From Mesorhizobium sp. AR07 (GTDB taxonomy: Bacteria; Pseudomonadota; Alphaproteobacteria; Rhizobiales; Rhizobiaceae), in contig NZ_CP080525.1 of assembly GCF_024746815.1 (NCBI RefSeq), positions 3,224,001 to 3,288,000 on the forward strand: 64,000 bases of DNA, read 5' to 3'. Shown piece after piece: positions 1-8,466 of the stretch. A program made the translations under genes and the position numbers. The notes beneath the pieces are model-generated. The model did not search any database. It was not told where the DNA came from and saw nothing but the letters and a program-made list of their open reading frames with translations. How positions within the stretch are numbered: the first letter of the stretch is position 1; each line of letters starts with the position of its first letter.

Positions 1-21
1 GCGACTTAGGGAGGAAACCTA

Positions 22-1017
22 ATGAAATTCGTGACCAGCATTCTCAACCGCCGCGCGGTCGTGGCTCTTGCGGCCGCCTCCATGCTTGCCGGCGTGATGC
101 ACTCGGCTCCGGCTTCGGCGGCGGACGTGACCATCCCGATCATCGTCAAGGACACCACGTCCTTCTATTGGCAGATCGTTCTGGCCGGAGCCCGTAAGGC
201 AGGCAAGGACCTGGGCGTCAATGTTCCGGAACTCGGCGCACAGGCAGAAACCGACGTCAACGGCCAGATTTCGATCCTGGAAAACGCCGTTGCTGGCAAC
301 CCGGCCGCGGTCGTCATCTCGCCGACCGAGTTCAAGGCACTTGGCAAGCCGATCGATGAAGCCGCCGCCAAGGTCAAGGTCATCGGCATCGACTCCGGCG
401 CCGACTCCAAGGCCTTCACCTCGTTCCTCACCACCGACAACGTCCAGGGCGGCCGTGTCGCAGCTGACGGTCTCGCCGCGGCCATCGGCGCTGCCAATGG
501 CGGCAAGGTCGAAGGCAAGGTTGCCCTGATAACGGCACTTCCCGGCGCCGGCTCGCTCGAACAGCGCGCCCAGGGCTTCAAGGAAGAGCTCAAGGCGAAA
601 TATCCTGGCCTTGTGCTGGTGGCCGACAAATATGCTGACGGCCAGGCCACGACCGGCCTCAACATCGCGACCGACCTGATCACCGCCAACCCGGATCTGA
701 AGGGCATCTTCGCCTCCAACCTGATCATGGCGCAGGGCGTCGGTCAGGCTGTGGCCGAGAACAACCTTGCCGGCAAACTGGCCCTGATCGGCTTCGACAG
801 CGACGAGAAGCTGATCAAGTTCCTCAACGACGGCGTCATTTCCGGCCTCGTCGTCCAGGATCCGTACCGGATGGGCTATGACGGCATCAAGACCGCGCTT
901 GCCGCCTCGAAGGGCGAGAAGGTCGAGGCCAATGTCGATACCGGCGCCAATCTGGTGACCAAGGCCAATATGAAAGAGCCGAAGATCGACGCGCTGCTCA
1001 ACCCGAAGCTGAAGTAA
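22..1017 (+). CDS. CUT2-family sugar ABC transporter, periplasmic substrate-binding protein
   Basis: Predicted periplasmic receptor of a ribose/xylose/galactose-type (CUT2) importer that hands sugar to the ATPase and permease encoded next. The 331-residue length is usual for the RbsB-like family (Peripla_BP_4 fold). Residues 1-34 form a signal peptide (RR, hydrophobic core, ASA-AD cleavage region). The mature start (VTIPIIVKDTTSFYWQ) and the later GIFASN and LIGFDSDE segments fit the two-lobed sugar-binding fold. The ATG follows a strong GGGAGGAAAC ribosome binding site. The sugar cannot be read from sequence; the dehydrogenase at the end of the cluster suggests a polyol or aldose. Confidence 0.9.
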   Translation: MKFVTSILNRRAVVALAAASMLAGVMHSAPASAADVTIPIIVKDTTSFYWQIVLAGARKAGKDLGVNVPELGAQAETDVNGQISILENAVAGNPAAVVISPTEFKALGKPIDEAAAKVKVIGIDSGADSKAFTSFLTTDNVQGGRVAADGLAAAIGAANGGKVEGKVALITALPGAGSLEQRAQGFKEELKAKYPGLVLVADKYADGQATTGLNIATDLITANPDLKGIFASNLIMAQGVGQAVAENNLAGKLALIGFDSDEKLIKFLNDGVISGLVVQDPYRMGYDGIKTALAASKGEKVEANVDTGANLVTKANMKEPKIDALLNPKLK

Positions 1018-1038
1018 GAGCAAGGCAGTATCGAAATC

Positions 1039-1065
1039 GTCTCCGGGGCTTCGTGCCCCGGAGAC
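1039..1065 (+). promoter_or_regulatory. Stem-loop between binding-protein and ATPase genes
   Basis: A perfect 11-bp stem (GTCTCCGGGGC paired with GCCCCGGAGAC) with a TTCGT loop starts 21 bases after the binding-protein stop codon. There is no T-run, so it is more likely a 3' mRNA-stabilising hairpin or partial attenuator than a full terminator. Such hairpins commonly let the binding protein be made in excess over the membrane components. Confidence 0.5.
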
Positions 1066-1193
1066 ATAGGCTGCCAGCACAAACGGCTTGGCAATCCGCA
1101 GGCTTAAGCTAGGCTGTGTTTCGGGGGCATATCCTTGCCTCGCCGCGTGCCAATCGTGAGGCCAATCTGGGAGGCCAATCTGGGAGGATTGTC

Positions 1194-2747
1194 ATGACGT
1201 CGACGGCGCAGGAACTGCATCCGGCACCCGTGCTGGAACCAGGGCGGACCATCCTCGAATTGCGCGGGCTGGAGAAGCGCTATCCCGGCACCCACGCGCT
1301 GAAGCCGGTCAACCTCGCCTTCAAATCCGGCGAGATCCACGCCATCGTCGGCGAGAACGGCGCCGGCAAATCCACGCTCATCAAGCTTCTGACCGGCGTC
1401 ATGCCGCGCACCTCCGGAGAAGTGATCTGGGAGGGCCAGCCGGCAGCCTTGGCGACGCCGCACGAGGCGATGGCGCTCGGCATCAATGCCGTGCACCAGG
1501 AGGTCGTGCTCTGCCGTCACCTGACGGTCGCCGCCAACATGTTCCTCGGCGAGGAGAATTCGCGCTTCGGCATGCTGCAGCAGCGGGCCATGGTCAAGGA
1601 AGCGCAGAAGATCATCGACGATCTCGGCTTCGACCTGCCGGCCCATGTCACGCTGGGCGACCTGACCATCGGCCAGCAGCAGCTGATCGCGGCCGCGCGC
1701 GCCACCGTGCGTGGCACCAAATTCCTGATCTTCGACGAGCCGACCGCCTACCTGACCCGCAAGGAGGCAGACCAGCTTTTCACCCTGATCCGCCGTCTGA
1801 AGACCGAGGGCGTGACGATCATCTACATCAGCCACCGCATGGAGGAAGTGTTCGAGCTCGCCGACCGTGTTTCGGTGCTGCGCGACGGCACGCTGGTCGG
1901 CACCCGCAACATCGCCGAGACCAATGACGCCGAGCTGGTCAAGATGATGATCAACCGCTCCATCGAGCAGGTCTATCACAAGGAGCATTTCACGCCGGGT
2001 GCAGCAATCGTCGAAGCACGGAACCTGTCCGGCAAGGGATTTGAAAATGTCTCGATGACGGTTCGCGCCGGCGAGATCGTCGGGCTCTACGGCCTGATCG
2101 GCGCCGGGCGCAGCGAATTCGTCACCACGCTTTACGGCCGCCACCGCAAGTCTGCCGGCGATATCCTGTGGGAGGGCAAGCCGGTTCAGGTCAATTCCGA
2201 GCATGACGCGATCAAGCTCGGCATGGCGCTGGCGCCGGAAAGCCGCCGGGACCAGGGCCTTTGCCTCAACCTGCCGGTCGGCTTCAACCTCAACCTGCCG
2301 ATCTACAAGCGCATTTCGAACAATTTGCTGATTTCGAACGCGCAGGAGAAGACGCAAGCCGATCGCCAGATCGCCGATCTTCGCATCAAGACGCCGACGC
2401 GGAGCGCGCTGGCGTCCAGCCTATCGGGCGGCAATCAGCAGAAGATCGTCATCGGCAAATGGCTGGCGCATGGCGCCAAGCTGTTCATCTTCGACGAGCC
2501 GACGGTTGGCGTCGACGTCGGCACCAAGGCCGAGATCTATCGCCTGTTCGGCGCGCTGCTGTCGAAAGGCGCCGGCATCATCCTGATCTCGTCCTATCTG
2601 CCGGAAGTCTACGAGCTCGCCGACACGCTGCATGTGTTCCGGCGCGGCAAACTGGTGGCAAGCCACGGCTTTCGCGCCGCCAGCCACGAGGACATTCTCA
2701 CGCAGGCACTCGCCGAGAAACAAGAAAAGCTGGGAGGACAGATATGA
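1194..2747 (+). CDS. CUT2-family sugar ABC transporter, double ATP-binding subunit
   Basis: Cytoplasmic ATPase of the importer, 517 residues with two fused nucleotide-binding domains as in RbsA/MglA. Domain 1 has Walker A GENGAGKST (about 53-61), a degenerate signature LTIGQQQ and Walker B FLIFDEPTAYLT. Domain 2 has the degenerate Walker A region GLIGAGRSE typical of the family, signature LSGGNQQK and Walker B LFIFDEPTVGVD. The chosen ATG follows GGGAGGATTGTC. The upstream in-frame extension (from 1116) crosses a short direct repeat (GGCCAATCTGGGAG twice) and has no ribosome site. The stop overlaps the permease start (ATGA). Confidence 0.92.
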   Translation: MTSTAQELHPAPVLEPGRTILELRGLEKRYPGTHALKPVNLAFKSGEIHAIVGENGAGKSTLIKLLTGVMPRTSGEVIWEGQPAALATPHEAMALGINAVHQEVVLCRHLTVAANMFLGEENSRFGMLQQRAMVKEAQKIIDDLGFDLPAHVTLGDLTIGQQQLIAAARATVRGTKFLIFDEPTAYLTRKEADQLFTLIRRLKTEGVTIIYISHRMEEVFELADRVSVLRDGTLVGTRNIAETNDAELVKMMINRSIEQVYHKEHFTPGAAIVEARNLSGKGFENVSMTVRAGEIVGLYGLIGAGRSEFVTTLYGRHRKSAGDILWEGKPVQVNSEHDAIKLGMALAPESRRDQGLCLNLPVGFNLNLPIYKRISNNLLISNAQEKTQADRQIADLRIKTPTRSALASSLSGGNQQKIVIGKWLAHGAKLFIFDEPTVGVDVGTKAEIYRLFGALLSKGAGIILISSYLPEVYELADTLHVFRRGKLVASHGFRAASHEDILTQALAEKQEKLGGQI

Positions 2748-3709
2748 GCACCGAGGCGATTGCTGTCGAAAAACCGAAGCGCAACTATAACGTCCTGTTT
2801 GGGCTGACGCTTTTGGCGCTGTTGATTCTGCTGTGGATCGTGCTTTCCGTGGCAACGCCAAGCTTCGCTTCGGGCAACAACATCGCCAATCTTTTGCGCC
2901 AGGGTTCGATGATCGCCATCATGGCGGTCGGCCAGACCTTCGTCATCATCACCGGTGGCATCGACCTGTCGGTCGGCGCCGTGGTCGGCTTCGCCACCGT
3001 CGTCGTCGCCATGATGATCAATGCCGGCTTCCCCATCTGGCTCGCCATTCTGGTGACGCTGCTGGTCGGGGTTGCCATCGGCATGTTCCACGGTTTCGGC
3101 ATCGTCAAGATGGGCCTGCCGCCCTTCATCATCACGCTGGCGACGCTGACCTCGCTGCGCGGCATCGGCCTTTTGATGACCAATGGCAATTCGATCAACA
3201 TCAACAGCGACACCTTCACCGCGTTCTCGCGCAATTCCTTCATCGGCATTCCCAACCTGTTCTGGATGGTCATCCTGGTCGGCATTCCGGCCTATATTTT
3301 CCTGCACCACAGCCGCTGGGGCCGGTACCTGTTCTCGGTCGGCTCGAACGCCGAGGCCTCGCGCCTCTCCGGCGTCAACGTGCAGCGCACCATCTACATG
3401 GCCTACACGCTGTCCGGCCTGTGCGCGGCCTTCGTCGGCGTGCTGCTTGCCGCCCGCATCGGCATCGGCAACCCGACCCAGGCCGAGGGCTGGGAGCTGC
3501 AGGCAATCGCCTCGTCGGTCATCGGGGGCACCTCGCTGTTCGGCGCCGTCGGCTCGGTGCACGGGCCGCTGCTCGGCGCCTTCATCCTGGCCACCATCAA
3601 CAACGGCGCCAATCTGCTCAACGTAAACTCGTTCTGGCAGCGCATCATCACCGGCGCGCTGATCATCATCATCGTCTACTTCGATGGGCTGCGCCGCCGC
3701 GGCAAGTAG
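2744..3709 (+). CDS. CUT2-family sugar ABC transporter, permease
   Basis: Inner-membrane permease of the same importer, 321 residues, BPD_transp_2 family (RbsC-like). A cytoplasmic N-terminus is followed by about eight to ten hydrophobic helices. The conserved GGIDLSVGAVVG segment near residue 70 and the SVIGGTSLFGAVGSVHGPLLGA segment near residue 260 are hallmarks of CUT2 permeases. The start overlaps the ATPase stop by ATGA and follows GGGAGGACAGAT, so translation is probably coupled. Confidence 0.92.
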   Translation: MSTEAIAVEKPKRNYNVLFGLTLLALLILLWIVLSVATPSFASGNNIANLLRQGSMIAIMAVGQTFVIITGGIDLSVGAVVGFATVVVAMMINAGFPIWLAILVTLLVGVAIGMFHGFGIVKMGLPPFIITLATLTSLRGIGLLMTNGNSININSDTFTAFSRNSFIGIPNLFWMVILVGIPAYIFLHHSRWGRYLFSVGSNAEASRLSGVNVQRTIYMAYTLSGLCAAFVGVLLAARIGIGNPTQAEGWELQAIASSVIGGTSLFGAVGSVHGPLLGAFILATINNGANLLNVNSFWQRIITGALIIIIVYFDGLRRRGK

Positions 3710-3765
3710 ACAATCTCCGGATCAATCGCCGGGCCGGCGATTTTCATTGCAGGCTGGATTGAAGC

Positions 3766-4815
3766 ATGAAAGCCGTCGTCTGCCGCTCACCGGGTGACCT
3801 TGCCCTGGAAGACCGCCAGGCGCCCGGCGCGCCACCGCCCGGCTGGGCGCTGGTCGCGGTCAGCCATGTCGGCATCTGCGGCACGGACTACCACATCTTC
3901 GAGGGCAAGCACCCGTTTCTCGCCTACCCCCGCATCATGGGCCACGAAGTGTCGGGAACGATCGCCGCAACTGGCGAAGGCGTCGAACTTGCCGTCGGCG
4001 AGCCGGTCGTCATCAACCCCTATCTTGCCTGCGGCAAGTGTATCGCTTGCCGGCACGGCAAGCCGAATTGCTGCGTCAGGATCGAGGTGCTCGGCGTCCA
4101 TCGCGACGGCGCCATGTGCGAACGGATCCTGGTGCCGGCGCAAAATCTTTATCCGGCAAACGGCCTGTCGCTGGCCGACGCCGCCGCAGTCGAATTCCTG
4201 GCCATCGGCGCGCATGCCGTGCGGCGCGCGCAAGGCCAGCCCGGCGCCCGCACGCTGGTCATCGGCGCCGGCCCGATCGGGCTCGGCACCGCCATCTTCG
4301 CGCGCATCGCAGGGCTTGACGTGACGCTGCTCGACATGAGCAGCGAAAGGCTCGGCTTTGCCGCCAACGAACTCGGTTTCAAGACCCTCGACGGCTCGCG
4401 CGGCGCGGTGCCCGATCTGGTCAGGCAGGCGACCGGCGACGAAGGCTTCGATGTGGTCTTCGACGCCACCGGCAACACCCAGTCGGTGCAGTCGGCCTTC
4501 GCCCATGTGGCGCATGGCGGAACCCTGGTGCTGGTCAGCGTCGTCAAGGACGACATCAGCTTTTCCGACCCGGAATTCCACAAGCGCGAGATGACGCTGA
4601 TCGGCAGCCGCAATGCGCTGCGCGCCGACTTCGACCACGTCGCCGCCTCAATCCGCAACGGCGCCGTGCCATTGCCCAAGCTCGTCACCCACCGCACCAC
4701 GCTAGCCGAAACGCCGCGCGACCTCGCCCGCTGGGCGCATGAGAAATCCGGCCTGATCAAGGCTGTGATCGAGGTGGGTCATAACATGGCAGGCGGTGAA
4801 CACGTCCCGAATTGA
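3766..4815 (+). CDS. Zinc-dependent medium-chain alcohol/polyol dehydrogenase
   Basis: NAD(P)-dependent oxidation of a secondary alcohol, probably the imported sugar or polyol (sorbitol, galactitol or threonine dehydrogenase group). The 349 residues include catalytic zinc ligands (Cys in GICGTDYH near 38, His-Glu in MGHEVSG near 63), the four-cysteine structural zinc loop CGKCIACRHGKPNCC (about 88-102) and a Rossmann motif VIGAGPIGLG near residue 166. It lies 56 bp after the permease in the same direction, so co-transcription is likely. The exact substrate is not determinable. Confidence 0.85.
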   Translation: MKAVVCRSPGDLALEDRQAPGAPPPGWALVAVSHVGICGTDYHIFEGKHPFLAYPRIMGHEVSGTIAATGEGVELAVGEPVVINPYLACGKCIACRHGKPNCCVRIEVLGVHRDGAMCERILVPAQNLYPANGLSLADAAAVEFLAIGAHAVRRAQGQPGARTLVIGAGPIGLGTAIFARIAGLDVTLLDMSSERLGFAANELGFKTLDGSRGAVPDLVRQATGDEGFDVVFDATGNTQSVQSAFAHVAHGGTLVLVSVVKDDISFSDPEFHKREMTLIGSRNALRADFDHVAASIRNGAVPLPKLVTHRTTLAETPRDLARWAHEKSGLIKAVIEVGHNMAGGEHVPN

Positions 4816-4835
4816 CGACGCCCCGCGCAGGTCGA

Positions 4836-5022
4836 CCCCCACTCCGTCTCGGCTTCGCCGAGCCACCTCTCCCCCGATCGACGGGGTAGAGGGAAGGGTG
4901 CGAGCCTATTGCAGCCAACGCTCCTCAGCCAGACTCGCTCCTTCTCCCGCCGCCAGCGGGCTACCTTCCTTTCCCTCCGGAGGGGGGAGAGGTGGCTCGG
5001 CGAAGCCGAGACGGAGTGGGGG
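4836..5022. repeat. Intergenic inverted-repeat element with 40-bp arms
   Basis: Positions 4836-4875 and 4983-5022 are perfect reverse complements. Each arm also contains its own small palindrome (CTCGGCTTCGCCGAG). The 107-bp spacer holds further C-rich blocks. The element fills the gap between the dehydrogenase stop and the end of the convergent phnF gene. It resembles the G/C-tract palindromes elsewhere in this window but has a different core. Confidence 0.8.
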
Positions 5023-5127
5023 AAGGCGGTCCTCAAACGCCAAGCCGCTGACAAGTAAGCGCGACCGAGCTGGTCTGATATCAGCGTGAGTCAGATAAAT
5101 CACGGTCTCGTATAAGGCCGGCACATC

Positions 5128-5877
5128 CTAAAGTGCCGACAGTTTAAGCTCCACCCGCTCGGCCGGGAAGCGCGACTCCGAGAACTGGATCGGCTGGCCG
5201 TCGGGCGTGACGTTGACGGCGACCGTCACCAGCACGATGGCGCCGGGCTGCAGGCCGAGGTCGGCAAGGTCGGCGGCATCGGCATGACGCGCCGACAGCA
5301 TGGTCGATTGCCTGAGATAGTCGTCTATGCCGAAACGCGCCAGCGATGCGGTGATGGACCCGGTTTGCGCCATCGCGGCATCGATGCCGGCAAAGCGCCT
5401 GGCATCGAACCAGCCGGCGGCGCGCGATACCGGCCGTCCATCGGCTTCGCCGCGCGTTTCCAGGCGTATCACGTCAGCTCCCCTGGCAAGGCTCAAGGCT
5501 TCGGCGACGCGACGGCTGGCCGGCTCGACCGATGACGCGAGCAGGACAGTATGCCGTTCGGACGCCTGCCCTTGCAGCCCCGCCGAAAAGCGTGTGCGCG
5601 CGCCGATCGGATAGGACAGCCGCTTGCGCGACAGCACGAAGGTGCCACGCCCTTGCTCTGCCCGCAGCACCCCTTCCTGCACAAGAGCGGCAATAGCACT
5701 GCGCACTGTGTGACGGTTGACGCCATAGCGCTCGGCAAGTGCCACCTCCGGCGGCAGCGCGGCATTTTCCGCAAAATCTCCAACCGCGATCGCGTGCAGG
5801 ATCTTGTCGGCGATCTGCCGCCACAGCGAGACACCGCTACGCCGCTCGATGCTGTTGACCGTCAGGTGCCTGGTCAT
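5128..5877 (-). CDS. phnF: PhnF-type GntR/UTRA repressor of the phosphonate operon
   Basis: Transcription regulator facing phnG, 249 residues. The N-terminal winged HTH (residues about 10-80) has the GntR pattern ALAERYGVNRHTVRSAIAALVQEGVLRAEQGRGTFV. A UTRA ligand-binding domain fills residues about 95-245, ending FSESRFPAERVELKL. The start MTRHLTVNSIERRSG matches the usual PhnF N-terminus; an upstream in-frame extension to 5925 is possible but atypical. It probably binds the palindrome at 5968-5987 in the shared promoter region and represses the C-P lyase genes, as known for PhnF family members. Confidence 0.88.
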   Translation of the reverse strand: MTRHLTVNSIERRSGVSLWRQIADKILHAIAVGDFAENAALPPEVALAERYGVNRHTVRSAIAALVQEGVLRAEQGRGTFVLSRKRLSYPIGARTRFSAGLQGQASERHTVLLASSVEPASRRVAEALSLARGADVIRLETRGEADGRPVSRAAGWFDARRFAGIDAAMAQTGSITASLARFGIDDYLRQSTMLSARHADAADLADLGLQPGAIVLVTVAVNVTPDGQPIQFSESRFPAERVELKLSAL

Positions 5878-5931
5878 TGCTCGTCCGATCTGTTTGCCAT
5901 GCGTCCTTTTGCGCCTGTCACGCACTCGTCA

Positions 5932-5959
5932 TGGACTCGCGGTAAACAATAGGTATAAT
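5932..5959 (+). promoter_or_regulatory. Candidate sigma-70 promoter for the phnG operon
   Basis: A consensus -10 hexamer TATAAT lies at 5954-5959. A weaker -35 match, TGGACT, lies at 5932-5937 with a 16-bp spacer. Transcription from it would run straight into the palindrome at 5968-5987, a good position for repression. This is pattern recognition only. Confidence 0.45.
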
Positions 5960-5967
5960 TTGTATAG

Positions 5968-5987
5968 TTGTCTATATCAATAGACAA
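5968..5987. promoter_or_regulatory. Perfect palindrome, probable PhnF operator
   Basis: TTGTCTATATCAATAGACAA: two perfect 8-bp arms around ATCA, in the phnF-phnG intergenic region just downstream of a TATAAT box. The TCTATA and TAGACA elements resemble the TATAGAC core known for PhnF in mycobacteria. The AT-rich context stands out from the GC-rich surroundings. Confidence 0.7.
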
Positions 5988-6011
5988 ATTTAGCCAAGAG
6001 GAATGTTGCCG

Positions 6012-6473
6012 ATGCGAGGACAGGAAGCCCGTGACCAGGCAGAGCGCACGGCCGCCATGGCAACACTGGCGCAATCCAGCGGCGATGACATCGTTCGGCT
6101 CTGGAACGAGTCCGGGCTGCCTTCGGACGCTGAACTGCTGCGCGGCCCCGAGACCGGCCTTGTCACTGTGCGCGGCCGTATCGGCGGCGGCGGCGCGCCC
6201 TTCAATGTCGGCGAAACGACCGTTACCCGCGCCACCGTCCGTTTGCCGTCCGGGCAGGTCGGCCATTGCTATGCGCTCGGCCGCGACAAGCAGAAGGCAA
6301 GGCTGGCGGCCATCGCCGACGCGCTTTGGCAGGACCCGGCCCGTCGCGCCGAGGTGGAGACCGGACTCATAGCGCCGCTGCGGTCGGCCCTGACCACGGC
6401 GCATGAACGTCGCCGCGCCGAGACGGCGGCAACGAAGGTGGATTTCTTCACCATGGTTCGCGGAGAAGACTGA
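6012..6473 (+). CDS. phnG: C-P lyase complex subunit PhnG
   Basis: Subunit of the PhnGHIJ core. With PhnI and PhnH it takes part in forming alpha-D-ribose-1-phosphonate-5-triphosphate from ATP and alkylphosphonate. At 153 residues it matches the family length of about 150. Typical segments are TGLVTVRGRIGGGGAPFNVGE and VGHCYALGRDKQKA. ATG 6012 is preferred over ATG 6003 because AAGAGG (5996-6001) is 10 bases from the former and only one from the latter. The stop overlaps the phnH ATG (TGATG). Confidence 0.93.
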   Translation: MRGQEARDQAERTAAMATLAQSSGDDIVRLWNESGLPSDAELLRGPETGLVTVRGRIGGGGAPFNVGETTVTRATVRLPSGQVGHCYALGRDKQKARLAAIADALWQDPARRAEVETGLIAPLRSALTTAHERRRAETAATKVDFFTMVRGED

Positions 6474-7084
6474 TGGACATCGCGGCACAATCGATCGAGG
6501 GCGGTTTCGCCGATCCGGTCTTCAACGCCCAGACCGTGTTCCGCGCAGTCATGGATGCGATGGCGCGGCCGGGCAGCGTGCAGCCCCTGCCGGCGTTCGC
6601 CCGCCCGCCGGCGCCGCTCTCGGCAACCGCCGGCGCCGTGGCGCTGGCACTTTGCGACAACGACACGCCGCTCTGGCTTGACCCGGCTTTGCAGGCTTCC
6701 GCCGCGATCAAATCCTGGCTTGGTTTCCACACCGGCGCAGCACTGGCCAACACACCGGCCGATGCGCATTTCGCTTTGATCGCCACGCCGGCCGAGATGA
6801 TGGCGCTCGACGGCTTTTCGCAAGGCACCCAGGACTATCCCGACCGGTCGACGACGCTGATCCTGCAAGTCAGCGATCTCGTTTCGGGCGCCCCGCTGTT
6901 GCTCGAAGGCCCCGGCATCGAAACCAGCGCCATGATCGCGCCGGCACGGATGCCGCGTCATTTCGTCGAGCAATGGAAGCAGAACAACCAGCGCTTTCCG
7001 CGCGGCGTCGACATCATCCTCGCCACATCAGACGGCGTCGCCTGCCTGCCGCGCACGACGCGTATCAAGACGATGGAGGCCTGA
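6473..7084 (+). CDS. phnH: C-P lyase complex subunit PhnH
   Basis: Structural subunit of the C-P lyase core, 203 residues, as usual. Recognisable features are the N-terminal GGFADPVFNAQTVFRAVMDAMARPGS region and the C-terminal NQRFPRGVDIILATSDGVACLPRTTRI. It is translationally coupled to phnG through a one-base overlap and is followed after one base by phnI. Confidence 0.93.
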   Translation: MDIAAQSIEGGFADPVFNAQTVFRAVMDAMARPGSVQPLPAFARPPAPLSATAGAVALALCDNDTPLWLDPALQASAAIKSWLGFHTGAALANTPADAHFALIATPAEMMALDGFSQGTQDYPDRSTTLILQVSDLVSGAPLLLEGPGIETSAMIAPARMPRHFVEQWKQNNQRFPRGVDIILATSDGVACLPRTTRIKTMEA

Positions 7085-7085
7085 G

Positions 7086-8198
7086 ATGTATGTCGCGGTA
7101 AAAGGTGGCGAAGCGGCCATCGCCAACGCCCACAGCCTGCTGGCCGACCGCCGGCGAGGCGACCGTTCGGTGCCCGCGCTACGCCTCGACCAGATCGTCG
7201 AGCAGTTGGCGCTCGGCGTCGATCGGGTGATGAGCGAAGGCTCGCTCTACGACCGGGAACTGGCCGCACTCGCCATCGTCCAGGCGCGCGGCGACATGAT
7301 CGAGGCGATCTTCCTGGTACGCGCCTACCGCACCACTTTGCCGCGCTTCGGCTACACGAAGCCGATCGACACCGGCGCCATGCTGGTCGAGCGGCGCGTT
7401 TCGGCGACCTACAAGGACCTGCCCGGCGGCCAATTGCTCGGCCCGACCTTCGACTACACGCACCGGCTGCTCGACCCCGAGCTTGCCGCCGGCGGCGATG
7501 TCGCCGAGCCGCTGCAGCGCGAGACCGAAGCGCAAGCCATGCCGCGCGTCTCGGCGATCCTCGCTCGCGAAGGCCTCATCGAGCCCGACGGCAACATGCC
7601 GCAGGATCACGTCCCCGGCGACATCACCCGCGAGCCACTGGAATTCCCGATGGCGCGCGACATCCGGCTGCAGGCGCTGTCACGCGGTGACGAGGGCTTT
7701 CTGCTGGCGCTCGGCTATTCTACCCAGCGCGGCTATGCCCGCAACCATCCTTTCGTCGGCGAAATTCGTATAGGCGAGGTCGAGCTGGAGCTTGATGTGC
7801 CCGAACTGCCCTTCGCCGTGCCGCTCGGCACCGTCCGGGTCACCGAGTGCCAGATGGTCAACCAGTTCAAAGGCTCGGCCAAGGCGCCGCCGCAATTCAC
7901 CCGCGGCTACGGCCTCGTCTTCGGCCAGAGCGAGCGCAAGGCGATGGCGATGGCGCTGTGCGACCGGGCGCTGCGCGCGACAGAACTCGGCGAAGATGTC
8001 GTCGCCGCCGCGCAGGACGAGGAGTTCGTCATTTCGCATTCCGACAACGTCCAGGCGACCGGCTTCGTCGAACATCTGAAGCTGCCGCACTATGTCGATT
8101 TCCAGGCCGAACTCGACCTCGTACGCCGCATGCGCGCGGAATACGACGCCCGCGAAAATCCAGTTAAGGCGGAAGAGAAGAGGGAGGCAGCGGAATGA
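7086..8198 (+). CDS. phnI: C-P lyase complex subunit PhnI (nucleosidase)
   Basis: Catalytic subunit for displacement of adenine from ATP by phosphonate; alone it is a purine nucleosidase. The 370-residue length fits the family. Characteristic stretches are MYVAVKGGEAAIANAH at the N-terminus, YERD-like EGSLYDRELAALAIVQARGD near residue 50 and FVEHLKLPHYVDFQAELD near the C-terminus. In most relatives phnJ follows at once; here about 270 bp intervene. Confidence 0.94.
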   Translation: MYVAVKGGEAAIANAHSLLADRRRGDRSVPALRLDQIVEQLALGVDRVMSEGSLYDRELAALAIVQARGDMIEAIFLVRAYRTTLPRFGYTKPIDTGAMLVERRVSATYKDLPGGQLLGPTFDYTHRLLDPELAAGGDVAEPLQRETEAQAMPRVSAILAREGLIEPDGNMPQDHVPGDITREPLEFPMARDIRLQALSRGDEGFLLALGYSTQRGYARNHPFVGEIRIGEVELELDVPELPFAVPLGTVRVTECQMVNQFKGSAKAPPQFTRGYGLVFGQSERKAMAMALCDRALRATELGEDVVAAAQDEEFVISHSDNVQATGFVEHLKLPHYVDFQAELDLVRRMRAEYDARENPVKAEEKREAAE

Positions 8199-8200
8199 CC

Positions 8201-8401
8201 TTAGCTGCCCGCGCGGCCATGCCCACCGTCGTGGGAATGGCCGCTAAACCCTCCACCGTAGCCACCACTGCTCCCGGCAACGGTCTCGCCATGCGCGCCT
8301 TCCTTCGGCGCAGGAAGAACCATTCTTCGAAGGGCAAAGGCTACAGCGCAGACAAACACCAGCAGCAGGATTCCGAGGTGCACCCATCCGGTTGCGGTCA
8401 T
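8201..8401 (-). CDS. Small reverse-strand membrane protein inserted between phnI and phnJ
   Basis: A 66-residue ORF on the opposite strand. Residues 5-25 form one hydrophobic helix (VHLGILLLVFVCAVAFAL), followed by a basic turn and a Gly/His/Ser-rich tail (GGYGGGFSGHSHDGGHG). This organisation is far more protein-like than the 88-residue forward reading frame over the same DNA. Only a weak purine-rich ribosome site precedes the ATG. It could be a real small membrane protein or a chance ORF. I do not recognise the family. Confidence 0.45.
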   Translation of the reverse strand: MTATGWVHLGILLLVFVCAVAFALRRMVLPAPKEGAHGETVAGSSGGYGGGFSGHSHDGGHGRAGS

Positions 8402-8466
8402 CTGAGCTTAGACCTGTTTCCGCGTCTTGGACGCCAATTCAATAGCACAACGCGGATGTGATCGCC

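Noticed and set aside
5128..5925. A longer phnF starting at 5925
   Set aside because: The extra 16 residues are basic and unlike other PhnF N-termini. The MTRHLTVNS start fits the family.
8195..8461. An 88-codon forward frame between phnI and phnJ
   Set aside because: Lys/Ser-rich translation without features and no ribosome site of note. The reverse frame over the same bases has a clear membrane helix and is preferred.
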